A stretch of DNA of 64,000 bases from Boesenbergia rotunda. Lineage: Eukaryota; Streptophyta; Magnoliopsida; Zingiberales; Zingiberaceae. Location: positions 705,988 to 769,987 of the forward strand of contig JAGFNQ010001197.1 of the NCBI GenBank assembly GCA_024364735.1, in the 5' to 3' direction. Both the position numbers and the translations under genes were made by a program. The notes beneath the pieces were generated by a model that saw only the letters and a list, made by a program, of their open reading frames with translations, made no database searches and had not been told where the DNA came from. Shown here piece after piece: positions 12,138-23,624 of this stretch. The stretch's first letter is position 1, and each line of letters opens with the position of its first letter.

Positions 12138-12139
<2 letters not shown>
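11733..12139 (+). repeat. 3' LTR of the Copia at 7742-12139
   Basis: 407 bp, about 95% identical to the 5' LTR; ends TCTCGTTTCA at the resumed (AT)n tract. Confidence 0.95.

Positions 12140-12140
<1 letters not shown>

Positions 12141-12202
<62 letters not shown>
12141..12202. repeat. (AT)n microsatellite, right half
   Basis: About 31 AT dinucleotides, continuing the tract that ends at 7741. Confidence 0.95.
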
Positions 12203-12206
<4 letters not shown>

Positions 12207-12249
12207 TTGACTTTAACTTAATTCGGATCGATACATATCCAAAAAAAAA

Positions 12250-13218
12250 GAAGTGATTATAAGTGCCCTGGACATGTTTTAATATGATTAACCAAGTTAA
12301 GTTAGGTCTTACATTATCTTTGATACATTTTGTCTACGTGTGCAGGAACTTAGGAGCACAAGAAGCCAAGCGAAAGACGGAGCGACTGAAGGATGACAAG
12401 AGAATCGAGTCAATGGGTTCAGTGCATTTGAGTGATAAGGAACTGCAAAAAAAATAACGGTGGAGTGAGAAAGACATCATGTGAGGTTCAAGGGATGAGA
12501 AGCCAGAGAGGAAGTCTGCTCAAGGAGAAGGTTGGAGTTGAGTTGGGGCGAGCTCTATTACTCTGAACAACCAAAACATTAATGAAACGAACGAAATGAA
12601 GAATTGCCAATGTTCTGAGTTGATCATTCTAGGCTCCTGGAACTATTCCATGAGCCCGAATTTTAGGTGTCCAGACCTAGTCGAGGGGCCCGGAATGGAC
12701 CGCCACGTTAGTGAGCCATTTATCGAAGAGATTAGACTTGAAGGCCATGTCAACACCGCCCAGGCACCCGGATCGCTTCCAGCCTTCCAGATCGCCCGAA
12801 AGTCATACAAACATCTGTTGCAGAGTGGATAAACTCCGACCGACTCCAAGTGCCCGAAACTTGCCATGCCAGCAAACAATCGACTAGTTCGTCCATAAGC
12901 CTATACCAGAAGTCATTGAGCTTGAAATTTAAGACATGACACTCTGTACTATATTTCTATTTCTGTTTTTCAAAGTTCATACTTTAAATTCTTGTAAAGG
13001 GCTTCTCTGCCTTCGAAGAAGGAACTTGTTATTGCACTTGATTTTGTCTTAGATTAGCAACCACCCAAGTTGCAAACCTAGTAACTCTTTGTGTCCTCTT
13101 TACATTCTATGCTTTTATTATTTGTTAATTAATAGTGTATATTTGCTAAGTTCAAAAGTAATAGATTAAGTTTATATTTTTAGGGTTATTCACTTCCCCT
13201 CTAGCCGACTTTACACAA
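12250..13218 (+). mobile_element. Degenerate LTR, SIRE/Maximus-like
   Basis: An old LTR-like segment. It has a GTGTGCAGGAACTTAGGAGC block and ends in TTATTCACTTCCCCTCTAGC, the C-rich terminal signature also seen (as TATTCACCCCCCC) in element B's LTRs at 37050 and 42920. A primer-binding site is not visible. Its partner LTR is not in the window. Limits are approximate. Confidence 0.5.
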
Positions 13219-13239
13219 TCTTATACTCTCTGGTTATTG

Positions 13240-15755
13240 TGAAATTCATCGTGATTGAGTATGGTCAAAACTCGAAATGAAAGAATCTTCTAAGATAAGA
13301 CTCAGAGGAGGCATAAACAAGAAGCAATTCTCTGGGAAGTGCTTTAATTGTGATCGAGTTAGTCACAAATATTTGTAGTGTAGAAAGTTAAAGAAGAAAT
13401 AGACAACCTCTGTGGTGTGGTCTCTGAACTGAACTTGGTGGGTTCAAACCCACGGCAACGGTGAATCAATACTATTGCCAATAGACATTTCCGCTACAAC
13501 AAAGAGATGCTCCATAACTTGAAGAAATTAAAGATGGGAAGAAATTGTTCGTTGGGAACTTAGCAACATCGAACATCATGGGCTAAGAAAAATTGGTGTT
13601 GAAACTCACCTTGGGTAAGGATTTGACTCTCAATAATGTGCTATATATTTCAAAATTTTAAAAGAATTTAATGTCTAGATCACTGTTAAGCAAGCATGAT
13701 TTTCACATTGTATTTGAGTCAGATAGAGTTATTTTGTCGAAAAATAGAGTGTTTTTAGGAAAAAGTTACGTAACGGATGAGTAGTTCAAACTCAGTGTAA
13801 TGACTATTAGGCATAATGTTAATAAAATTGCAAACTCTTTCATTTATATACTTGAGTCTTCGTGTTTATGGCATGGTAGACTAGGACATGTTAACTATCA
13901 TGTATTGCATAGTTTAATCAACATGTAAAGCATACCAACCTCCATCTTAACTCGAAACACAGATGTGAGATTTATGTTGAAGTGAAAATTACAAAATCAT
14001 CCTTTCAACGTGTTAAAAGAAATAACGAACTACTCGACCTAATTGACATCAACGTGTGCGACCTAAAAGATACACCGATATGAGGTGGAAATAAGTATTT
14101 CATTACTTTTTTAGATGATAACACAAAATATTATTATGTGTATTTTCTCAAAGTAATGATAAAAATAAAGAGAAATTTGTTCTCTATAAAAATATGGTTG
14201 AAAACCAACTTAATAAAAAAGATTAAGGTGGTTGGAAGTGACCGAGAGAGTAAATATGTATCACCGAAGTTGTGTGTTAAACATTGAATCAGACACGAAA
14301 CAACGATTCCTTATACTTCTTGGCAAAATGAAGTTGTTGAGCAAAAGAATCACATTCTAAAGGAGACGATGAATGTTCTTCTATTGAGTTTGAACTGCTA
14401 GAATTCATATGAGGGAAGTTATGTTAACAACTAATTTCCTTTTAAATAAGGAGTCCTAAAAGAAAATAGATAACAACCCTCTGAGTTGTGGAATGGAAGA
14501 CAACCATTTTATAAATATTTGTGAACATGAAGGTGTCTTGCTAAACTTTTGATGTCTGATCTAAAAAGGATTAAGATAAGACAAAAATTATTAATTACAT
14601 ATTGATTGGATATGCACATGTGCATATCAATTTTTTGTGTATGAGTCACAAATACTGGATATACATAGAAACTCAATAATATAATTGAGAAATACATCAT
14701 TTTTCAAGTATGTGTTTTTGTATAAGACCTGAGAAGAAAAAATTCCTAAAAGCAAGCATTTGAACTGCAAGAGGAACAAGAAGACGAAGAACTAGTTGAG
14801 ATTGAGCTCGCACAAAGTAAAAGAGTTCAGGTAAAAAAATCCTATAAAATAGATTTTAACACTTTTATATTGCAAAATGATCCCAAATTTACTAAAAAAT
14901 AATAAACTTTTCTGATGGACCTCACTAGAAAGAGATAGTTACATCTAGATAAATTTTATCTTGTAAAATTACACTTGGAAACTTATGGAGCTTTCTCTGG
15001 GAAGTAAACCACTAGGTTACTAGTGGATATTTAAGAAGAAAATGAAATCAGATGGCACAATTGATAAGTACAAGATCATCCGTATAATGGTAAGTATAGA
15101 CATATACGTTGTAAACATAATATTATTAGATAACTACTCTCAACGGAAGCTATCGATATTGATTATGTGAAGTTAAAAGATAACCTTGTAGATCCACTAA
15201 CCAACGAGTTAAATAGAAAGTTAGTTGTAAGTTCATCGTGTGGGATGAACTTGATGTCGATGGGAAAAATTGGTGCAAAGAAAACCCAAAATGTGTAGAC
15301 TAGAGATCTAAGAACTAGGTTCAAACAGACAACCTAACTGCACCGACAAAGTTGCTCACTGTGGGGAATAACTCAATGGATTAGTAAATGATGAAGGTTA
15401 AACATACGACTTTTAATGATCTAGTAGAGTAATGTGTCTTAAAAGATCACTTATGTAAGAATGTAGCAATGATATTTTGAAAATAATTGAAGACACAATT
15501 TTTTGAACTTCTCACAAAACTAGACGTGTTTATAGTCAAGAACAAACATACTCATGAGTACTGAGTTGTAACATGAGAGTTTTGAGTGAGATATATCAAT
15601 GCTTTCCTAGACGACATAACAGTTTAAGGGCATCGTATCTATTGTCAGCCAGTAAGCAATAGATCTTCACAAGGGAAGGTTCAAAGGGTAAACCTATACT
15701 AGACTCAATTGCTGAATGATATTATCACATATTCTTTTCCATTCATGTGGGGGAT
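13240..15755 (+). pseudogene. Heavily degenerate Copia internal region (gag-pol)
   Basis: Fragments in all three frames follow Copia order: a broken zinc knuckle (CFNCDRVSHK, about 13340-13375), a GAG-pre-integrase piece with WHGRLGHVN (about 13870), an integrase tail with WQNEVVEQKNHILKETMN (about 14310-14375), and an RT start with WIFKKKMKSDGTIDKYK (about 15025-15075). Stops and indels are everywhere and much of RT and RNase H is missing. It ends in a polypurine-like GTGGGGGA just before the LTR at 15756. Confidence 0.75.
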
Positions 15756-16866
15756 TATTAGAAATGTAAATGAAAAAGGTGTCTCCTTTATGTATGAGTT
15801 TTAATCCCATATTAGAAGTTTCATGACATTATATATTGTTGGTATATATTGTTACACATGCATGTATGATGTGAACAAAAACATGGGGAGAAGGATTTTC
15901 TCACGCGTGGGTGCGCTGAGATTCATATCTACGACTCAGATTCGTACTGAACCAAGTTGATTTGTGTGCTAGTATGATTTGCAAGTGTTGAATGTCAAAT
16001 AGTTAGGGTAAAATTTACCTAAGTGGAACAATTAATATTCCGCTACATATTTTTGTTACTGCTCAAAGTATAATATTAGATGAATAATTGAGATTCATGT
16101 AATCCATAATTGCTGATTGAAACAATCGGCATTTCAAGGTTGACGAGTATGACATCGAATGACCTTTATTCAGTCATTTATGATCACCAAGGTTTGAGCT
16201 TCTTTATAAAGCGGAGGCCATGAGCAGAGCGAAAGATAGAGAAAAAACAATATGAAAATTCTTTTACATTTTGTTTCTCCTCATTTTCATCCTCTCTATC
16301 GTGCATCTTTTGCTCAACAAAATACCTGCGATAGTATTCGGATACTTTTTAGTTTGCCGCGACCACTCATGCTTGGTGAGGATTGAGATTGACCAAACTC
16401 ACATAACCTCGAAGCATAATTGGATGTGAGGCGAATCTGTTTTAATGAATGTGCGTTAAACACGAGCCTCGACGTCTCAGTTTCGAGCAATCGAGAGCTT
16501 TTCCCAACTTGACCTCTTTGTTTCGCGACTTGGCGATTCAAGTGATCACTTACATCTCAATTTGGCATCCACTCAAGAGACTCAGTGTCCACTTGGAAGC
16601 ATTCCACTTGCCCTCAAAATTCACTTGGGAGAACTCATTCCGACTCGGCAACACTTGGTAGACAGGCGACTTAGTACTTGACGACTCAGATAAGTCGCTA
16701 ATCAACAGTCGGGAGACATCTTGATTCGACATCTTGATTCGAACTCGGCGCTCCGCTTTCATTCTCAGTCCAATTAAAATTTGTGACAACTTAAGAATAT
16801 CCGCTCAAACTTCTTAATAAATAAAACTAATTTAATACTAATCTTCGAAGATAAGATTGTTCAACA
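15756..16866 (+). mobile_element. 3' LTR of the degenerate Copia, adjoining LAZY1
   Basis: 1,111 bp from TATTAGAAATG (usual TG start mutated) after a polypurine tract to TGTTCAACA. It is collinear with 4384-5312 and, more distantly, with the solo LTR at 2920-3900. A TATA-like CTTTATAAAG lies near 16203. The right end is 253 bp from the LAZY1 start codon. Confidence 0.7.
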
Positions 16867-17044
16867 GTGAATTAGTTTTACATGCATCGCGATAGTCAAT
16901 TCAACGGCATGCCGACGTTTCTTTGCTCCTCCTGTAGAGTTTTTACCTTCATCCTTCACGACAACATGCATGGAGCCCTCGCAGTCGAAGGCTCGCCCAC
17001 CATTGCCCATTCCCACTCGCATTATTCTTCTCGATCGCTTGCTG

Positions 17045-17052
17045 CTATATAT
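17045..17052 (+). promoter_or_regulatory. Probable TATA box of LAZY1
   Basis: CTATATAT about 68-75 bp before the ATG, in an otherwise GC/CT-rich leader. It is the only good TATA match between the LTR end and the start codon. Confidence 0.55.
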
Positions 17053-17119
17053 GTCCTTCCTCGTTCTTGTTCCTTTCCAACGTCCCGGAGATCAAAGATC
17101 TAGCTATCAGCTAGCCAAG

Positions 17120-18726
17120 ATGAAGGTACCTACGTGGCTTATTCTCATTAACCTTGTAAGCATTTGTGCTGGTGACTGTGCATCGTTTGTGTTGCCGTTG
17201 TGCAGCTGCTGGGTTGGATGCATCGGAAGTTCCGGCAGAACGGCGGCGAGGAGCTGAAGGACTTGGGAGTCGCGGCCGGTATGCATTTTCCGTATATTAA
17301 TGTTTCGTACGGCAGCTGGTTGTGGTCGTTTTGGGGCTGACGGATGTTCGTCTGCATGCGTCGCAGGCGGCACTTGCAATTGCCTCGCCGGACGTCCGTC
17401 GCTGGACCTCGACCTCAACCGCCGCCGCTACCATTATGACCCTTTGAAGGCGAGAAGCCTTCGCCTCCACGCTGAGGCAGCAGCTCTCGATGACGGCGGC
17501 GGCGGGGCGGATCCGATTGTGGAGGAGTTTTTCGAGGGACTGCTCACTATCGGAACCCTGGGAGTAGGGACGGGGCCGATCGAGGAGAAGAGGGAGGAAG
17601 AGGAGATGGAGGAGCTGGCGGTGATCGAGGAGGTCGAGGTCGAGGGCAAGCCTTTGCTTGCCGCGTCGGAGGAGGTCGCGGTCGTCGCGATCCCTGCGGC
17701 GCTGGAGGCCATTGCTGAGAAGGAGGCGGAGGCGACGACGGAGACGGACCTGATCATGGTGAGCGCGGAACTGGAGAAGGTGCTGACGGCGGAGGAAGAG
17801 AAGGCTGGAGGCCGGATGTCCTCGGCTCGCTCGAGCCACGCCGGCGCGGCGGCGTGTCCGCTCCAGGGGTTCCTCTTCGGTTTACCCGTCGAGGCGGCGG
17901 AGACGGTGCTGATGGAGGCGGATGCGGCTGGCGGCTCGCGGAAGGAAAGGCGGGCCTCCCTGGGGGAGCTGTTCATGATGAGCAGGATCGCCGAGGAAGG
18001 GGAAGCCAAGTTCGCCGGAGACGAAGGGGAAGGCAAGCTTACGGCTGACATGTATTTGACCAAGAAAAAGCCGACGAAGCACCGGGGGAGGAAAGGATCG
18101 CCGGACGGCGTAAATGCATTTAACGGCTCGACCATGGAAAAGAAATTTCAAAAGGTAATATGATTTTTATATAGATTTTTTTTTAATATAGAAATTTTAG
18201 GGAGCACTTTTGCTTTATTTTTTATTTTTTAAAAAAAAATCATATTTTTTTATTTTCTAAAAAAATATTTTAATTCATTATTTAGTTTTTCAAAAAATGA
18301 TATATCTTTTTTTTAAAAAACAAGTATGAAAAATACAAATCAAATGGAATTTTTAGAAAATCATATTTTCTATGAAAAATAAGAATACCAAATACAATCT
18401 TATGTTTTCTTAACATATAGCTTATACAAAATAAAAATATATATGGTTGATTATCTCGGATTCAAATCTAAATTAAAAAAAATCTCTTTATTTTTCACAT
18501 TTTAATTAATTATAAATAATTTAAAATTTTGGAAAATCATTATTATATATTGCATTTAATAATTATTTTCAATCAGGGTGGTAATATAGGCAACTGTCTA
18601 GGGTCTTTTTATTTTAGGGACCTCCAAATTATTTAAGTTACCTATTAAATTTGATTATAAATTAATTTTTAAACATATAATAGTTAGAATGGTCTGAATT
18701 ATGATTAAAATATCAAAAGTTCATAT

Positions 18727-18757
<31 letters not shown>

Positions 18758-19324
18758 TTCTGAATAATGATTTAAAATATTAAAAGTTCATTTTATATAT
18801 ATATATATATATATATATTCTAAAATTATCTTTTTTATTGCCTAATTATCTTTCATCTAAAAATGCACCTTCGACCTCCAATTGACTTTCAATTTTCCGA
18901 AGACTGGCCCTGTATTCAACGCTTAGTGTGCTGTCTCCACTTTAAAATCCTAAATCCCTCCGGACAATATTAATCTCTGCGTATTTCATGTTTCAGATCC
19001 TTCAACTGTTTCACAAAAAAGTGCACCCCGAGAGCTCCATCACGTCTAAGAAACCTTCAAAGACTGGTAAAACTGAGAAAGTCGCCACTTCAAAGGCCAC
19101 AATCAGAAAAGAAAACAGTTTGATCTCCCACTTCTCCAATGCTCCATCATCGGCTTCCAGTGTCGGCGACTCTAGTGGCAAGAACAACAGAGGGTACTGG
19201 ATCAAGACGGATGCAGAATGTAAGTATATATATAGATACAAATCCATGCAAGTATTCCTCTAATTCTGCCATTGATGCACTGTTTGTTTACTATGAGCTT
19301 GCAGATTTGGTGCTGGAGCTGTAG
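17120..19324 (+). CDS. LAZY1: LAZY1, regulator of shoot gravitropism (IGT family)
   Basis: Five exons give 369 codons: 17120-17125, 17206-17278, 17367-18154, 18997-19219 and 19305-19324, all with GT-AG introns and matching phases. Exon 1 encodes only Met-Lys and exon 5 only the last seven codons, the micro-exon layout of IGT genes. Landmarks are the N-terminal LLGWMHRKFRQN (residues 3-14), the IGT signature GLLTIGTLG (84-92), EAIAEK, DLIMVSAELEKVL, CPLQGFLFG, SLGELFM, FQKILQLFHKKV and the C-terminal EYLVLEL that the family needs for partner (RLD) binding. LAZY1 proteins link amyloplast sedimentation to asymmetric auxin transport and set tiller or branch angle (rice, maize and Arabidopsis knowledge). 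Exon 3 is GC-rich and acidic. An LDLDLN motif at residues 39-44 is EAR-like. The gene looks intact. The start is fixed by the conserved MK-LLGW junction. Confidence 0.93.
18574..18912. mobile_element. Small non-autonomous hAT-like element in LAZY1 intron 3
   Basis: 339 bp with inverted ends CAGGGTGGTA and (reversed) CAGGGCCAGT, flanked by TTTTCAAT (18566-18573) and TATTCAAC (18913-18920), 6 of 8 bases alike. Two AT-dinucleotide blocks (18729-18752 and 18796-18819) lie in a duplicated ~65-bp segment inside it. It is non-coding. Confidence 0.5.
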
Positions 19325-22300
19325 ACAGAGAAGAGGAAGATCGGTCTGTGACGAATTTCTATATCGGTCATCATGTCAAATAAATAATAGTGAGTGCGAG
19401 GTATTTTGATATATGGGATTGATAAAGCATGTGGAACTTGTTTATAACTGAAGTTTACTTTTCTGTATGATCATGTTTAAATGTGGCTTGAATAAATTCG
19501 TGTTTGCTTTATTTATTTATTTCGATTTATAATGGATAGCAAATCTGTAGATTCTCTTTAGTTGTGAACCCATTCAGTATGTTTTTAGTGCTTGACCTCA
19601 TATGAGAAATAGATTTTTCAAGGTCCGTTCTCAGTTTTGTAAGATCTAGATGTCCTTTTATATCCACTTGTAGAGTTGTCGGCTAAGCATGTAAATAGAG
19701 AAATTGAGATTTTCTAAACAAGATGAGCAAATCATTTTCGTTAGTTTAACATTATGATTTACCAAACTTTTTGCAACTTTAATTTCACTAAAACCTTCCT
19801 TATCTGAAAGTCCATAGTGAGAAATAAGCATATACATGAGTAAAAAAATTCGATTAAATTCAAATAAATTGATCTAATTGGTGGAATTTAAAATTTTAGT
19901 TTGGTTATTTTAGTATTTCATTGTTTATAATTTTTTTCTGATTAATTAGTTTGATTGTGGTTTTAAATTTTTTATTCAATTAAATTGAATAAACAAAAAT
20001 ATAAAAAATCTTTAAATAAATTCATTTCTCAATCTACGGTGGTTAAAAAAAATTAGTGACTCACATCCCAAAGCCTATAAAAAGTAAAGGACATGAGAGA
20101 TTGTGATGGCAGACGTGATTGTGCATAAGAAAAGATGAGTGATCCAACCCAAAAGCTTAACGCTGATAAAAGACGATTCATCATTCGTTCATCTCTAATG
20201 TTTCTGTCAATTCATTCCAGAATCAACACGGAGAAGATAAATCATGGAGACTATTAGTTCGGATATTGTAGTTAGTACATGGAGAGGACGAGCAGAACCC
20301 AAAAGCTTCACGTAATGGTAACGGGTGGCCTCCTCGTCACATTTGACTACATCTTTCTTTATCACAAAAATACTAATCGATTGGTGGTGTTTTTCAAACT
20401 TTGCCTATCCAAATGGTGTTTGTCATTCCAACTTGTAAAGTTTGAAGTGTGAGCTAGCTAGCCATGAATTTCATGGTCCAATGACAGAAATGATCCAAAT
20501 GTACTCTTAAAATTCATCGTACAAATTCATGATAGTAAATTTGTAAATTTATAAAAACTTAATTAAACTTATCGCAGACTCATTATAAGATAGGACAATA
20601 ATACTTATTAATCAACACTATTAATATATTTTAAGACTTTTAATTAGAAAAATATTAAATATTTAAATTTTCGAATAGTGTAAATTTATTAATCAATTTC
20701 GGATAAAATTAACCACAGAATTCTAAACTATTTCAAATCAAAATTAATATACTTATGCAATCCTTCTTAATATATTCATCTCTTCCTATGTAGATAGTAT
20801 AAATTGAGAGTGATGAATTTTTAAATGAATTTTAAAAAAATGAATATGGAAAAAAATTTAGGGAGTATAGTGGAAATATAATCATGTTTTTAGAATTATA
20901 AAAATTGAGTGCGAGAAATGAACAATTTTAAAATTTTCGGTCAAATAAAATATCAAAAATTTAAGTGTATGATGGTCTTGAATTTCATGGTCCAATGACA
21001 GAAACTGTGGAAAATTGTGTGAGGTTTTTCGTTTGTCCTAGGGATTCACCTTTGGGATGAACAAAAGGAAGCACAAGTTCTCTACCGGCCCACCTCTTGA
21101 AACACAAGTTCCAAAATGTGAAACTTGTCATTCATAAAATTATATTATACATCTCCGGTCTCCTCTGTATATCTATATTAATCTCTTTTAATATTCATGG
21201 AGTAGTCACTTCTAAAAAAAATCGTTGAGATAATGAAACTTCCTTTCTAAAATCAGAAAACCTTCAAAATTATAACAAACAGAGACAACAAATAAGCCAT
21301 TGTTTTAATGATAAATAAATAAATAAATACTTAAAATATCGATTTTATTTAAAATAAAAAGGATCGCTGTTTAAAATTTTTGCTATTTTAGTCAACTAAT
21401 ACACTTTCTTGTAAAACACCACCTTCAGACTATGAACATTCACATTGATATACTTTACGTGATGTTATGATATTCCATGTGCGTTAAAATCAATATAAAA
21501 GTGCATTATAACATCTGATGCATTCAACGCGTTCAATGTAATTGTTTATAAATAAAATATATATATATATATTTAATGAGGGCGTGGGGTAAGTGCACTG
21601 GTGGCTCACCCCCACGTGGTTCAACAAGATTGGGAGGCTCGGCCATGGCCCTCTCCTATTTGCTTAATGGAAAAAATAAAAATTAAAAAAATTAAAATCC
21701 AACCTAAGAGTTATTTTAATAAAATTGAATTTAAATATTTGAACGGTTAATTAACGACTAATAAATTTACACAATGATTATTTCAATAAAAAAATAAATT
21801 TTTATCTATAAATATTCATCATTTTACAGAACTTATTTCAATCATTCAAATACTTAAATCACTCTAAAAATTTTCTTTTTATAATTTTTTTCCAAAATTA
21901 ATGAAAATAATCGAGAAATTTTTACAAATATATAAGTACTTCCTCATTTCAAATTTATAATAATATTTAAATTTTAAATAAATGAAATATATAAAATAAA
22001 AAAATATTTTACATAATAAATATATTTAAAAATAATATTATTATTTATTTTAAATAATAATGATTTAAATTATGTAATTAAAAATAAAATTATATTTATT
22101 TAATATAAAATAAAAATAAAGATGAATAAATAAATGAAGTAATTCATAAATAATGAGTATTAATATTAAAATATATGTGAGAGAATGAAAATGCATATAT
22201 AATATGTATATTTTATAAATAATGAATTTTAATATTAAAATAAATATTAAAAAAATAAAAATTTTAATTTAATATCTATAAATTGTCTTTAAATTTCTAA

Positions 22301-23105
22301 TTACATCTTAAATTTTATCTTCGATCTCTAAATCAAAAAAAATTTATTTATGCTCTCTGCATGCAAAGTTTTATTTACTTCAACTCCCTAAAGCATACTG
22401 ATTTACCTAATTGTCTCCATTATTTTTAGGTACAAAAAATTCAAAATGAGATATAATTCCTTTTAAATTCATTATCATATAACTAGAATCTAGTATATTT
22501 TCTATCAAATTGAGATTGACCTTTTGTTTTCAAATTTAGTTGATCGAGAATTGATCAAAGCTACCCACAATTAATTAGAACTACTCTAATCGATTGAGAA
22601 TTGATCAATAATCGATCAGTTGTATTTGTCGCGAGAGAACATCACCCTTATTTTTTTATAGGTACAAAAGTCTAAAAATAAGTATAATTCTTTTTAAATT
22701 CAACACGTTTAAAATAGAATTTAGAATAATTTTTTTATTAAATTGAGTATAATTCTTTTTTCACCTGACCAATTGATTAGGAGTTCATACCAATTAATTA
22801 GTTTATGATGAATTAATTAGGTCGTACTTAATTTAATAGAAAATATATTAGTTTTTAAAAATAATTATATTTTATTACAAACTTTTTTATTAAAAATTTA
22901 AGGATAATTTAATAAATTAATAATTAAAATATATGAAACTTGTAGGTAGAAAATGAAAATAAACTTTTTCACATAGACTAAAAAGAAAGTTTAAATTTAC
23001 ATATCAGGAGTTTAGATAATTTTCCCATATAATATGTATGCGTTATATAAGATCCATTTTGATAAAGCGGTGGATATTATATTATCACATCCACGGATAA
23101 AAGCC
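19325..23105. other. Intergenic AT-rich region, no gene seen
   Basis: Includes the LAZY1 3' UTR (AATAAA-like sites near 19490). From about 19800 it is very AT-rich. A perfect 26-bp direct repeat, starting TGAATTTCATGG, is at 20465-20490 and 20979-21004. A GC-richer patch at 21582-21660 holds GGCTCACCCCCACGTGG. No ORF shows recognisable protein similarity. Confidence 0.5.
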
Positions 23106-23122
23106 TCCTACAGCTAATTTCC

Positions 23123-23333
23123 AACCCTCACGGGCTGGATCGGATGGTAAGGCGCCTGATCGATTTGGTCGAGGTCACAGGTTCGAGGGTCGTCAGTTAC
23201 GCACGAGGATAAAACTTTGGTCTGTTGACATTAATTCCCTCGACCCAGGTGCCTCACCACACCAGTGATAATCGTGATTTACCTCGACGGGCTAGCGGAG
23301 ACACGGGAGACCAACGTTTCACCAATTTTTTGA
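23123..23333 (+). mobile_element. SINE (tRNA-derived, T-tailed), plus strand
   Basis: 211 bp flanked by a perfect 17-bp target duplication TCCTACAGCTAATTTCC at 23106-23122 and 23334-23350. The head has an A-box-like TGGATCGGATGG and a B-box GGTTCGAGGGTC; the end is a run of six T followed by GA. It has no coding capacity. With 1423-1671 it is the second T-tailed SINE in the window, but the two bodies are different families. Confidence 0.9.
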
Positions 23334-23350
23334 TCCTACAGCTAATTTCC

Positions 23351-23624
23351 CCAGCCTTATCTTCGCCCGCCGTTCGCCCCGTACCCGACGCTCCTTGTTC
23401 CTGTGCTCGAGCCGCTGGATCTGCCTCATCGGGCTCGTCCGACCCACCTGGACCCCATCGGCCCGCGCTGGGCTCGCACCCGCCGCCGCCGCGGCGTGAT
23501 GGCGCTTCGAGGATTCCCCGCGCGAATTGCTCCTCAAGCAAGGGGCGCTGTTCACTCTCTGGAAAGAGATCCATCTTGGTGGACGGGCCCGTCGCGCTCC
23601 AGGCTAATCGGCCAGATGTCAAAT
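23351..23624. other. GC-rich island of unknown origin
   Basis: About 270 bp of GC-rich sequence in an AT-rich setting, rich in CGCCG words. A frame on + reads RELLLKQGALFTLWKEIH near 23520-23575, then RARRAP before a GT-less boundary. The composition is like the LAZY1 third exon rather than any neighbouring element, so it may be a captured host exon. I do not recognise the protein. Confidence 0.4.

Larger units (their letters stand above)
7742..12139 (+). mobile_element. Ty1/Copia LTR retrotransposon, complete but inactivated
   Basis: A 4.4-kb element with LTRs at 7742-8147 and 11733-12139 (TGTTA...TTTCA). The LTRs differ at about 21 of 406 positions (~5%). The primer-binding site TGGTATCAAAG (8150-8160) is two bases after the 5' LTR and matches initiator-Met tRNA. 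Internal order is gag, protease, integrase, reverse transcriptase, RNase H, which defines Copia. It lies inside an (AT)n tract, so the 5-bp duplication cannot be read clearly (TATAT left, CATAT right). Each LTR carries a TATA-like TCTATAAAT. Confidence 0.95.

Noticed and set aside
12050..12256. ORF continuing from the LTR through the (AT)n tract
   Set aside because: The Ile-Tyr run is simply translated dinucleotide repeat.
17297..18135. Long ORFs on the minus strand opposite LAZY1
   Set aside because: They are antisense shadows of the GC-rich third exon; the + strand gene explains the openness.
21582..21680. Third SINE
   Set aside because: The GC-rich patch lacks clear A/B boxes and TSDs.
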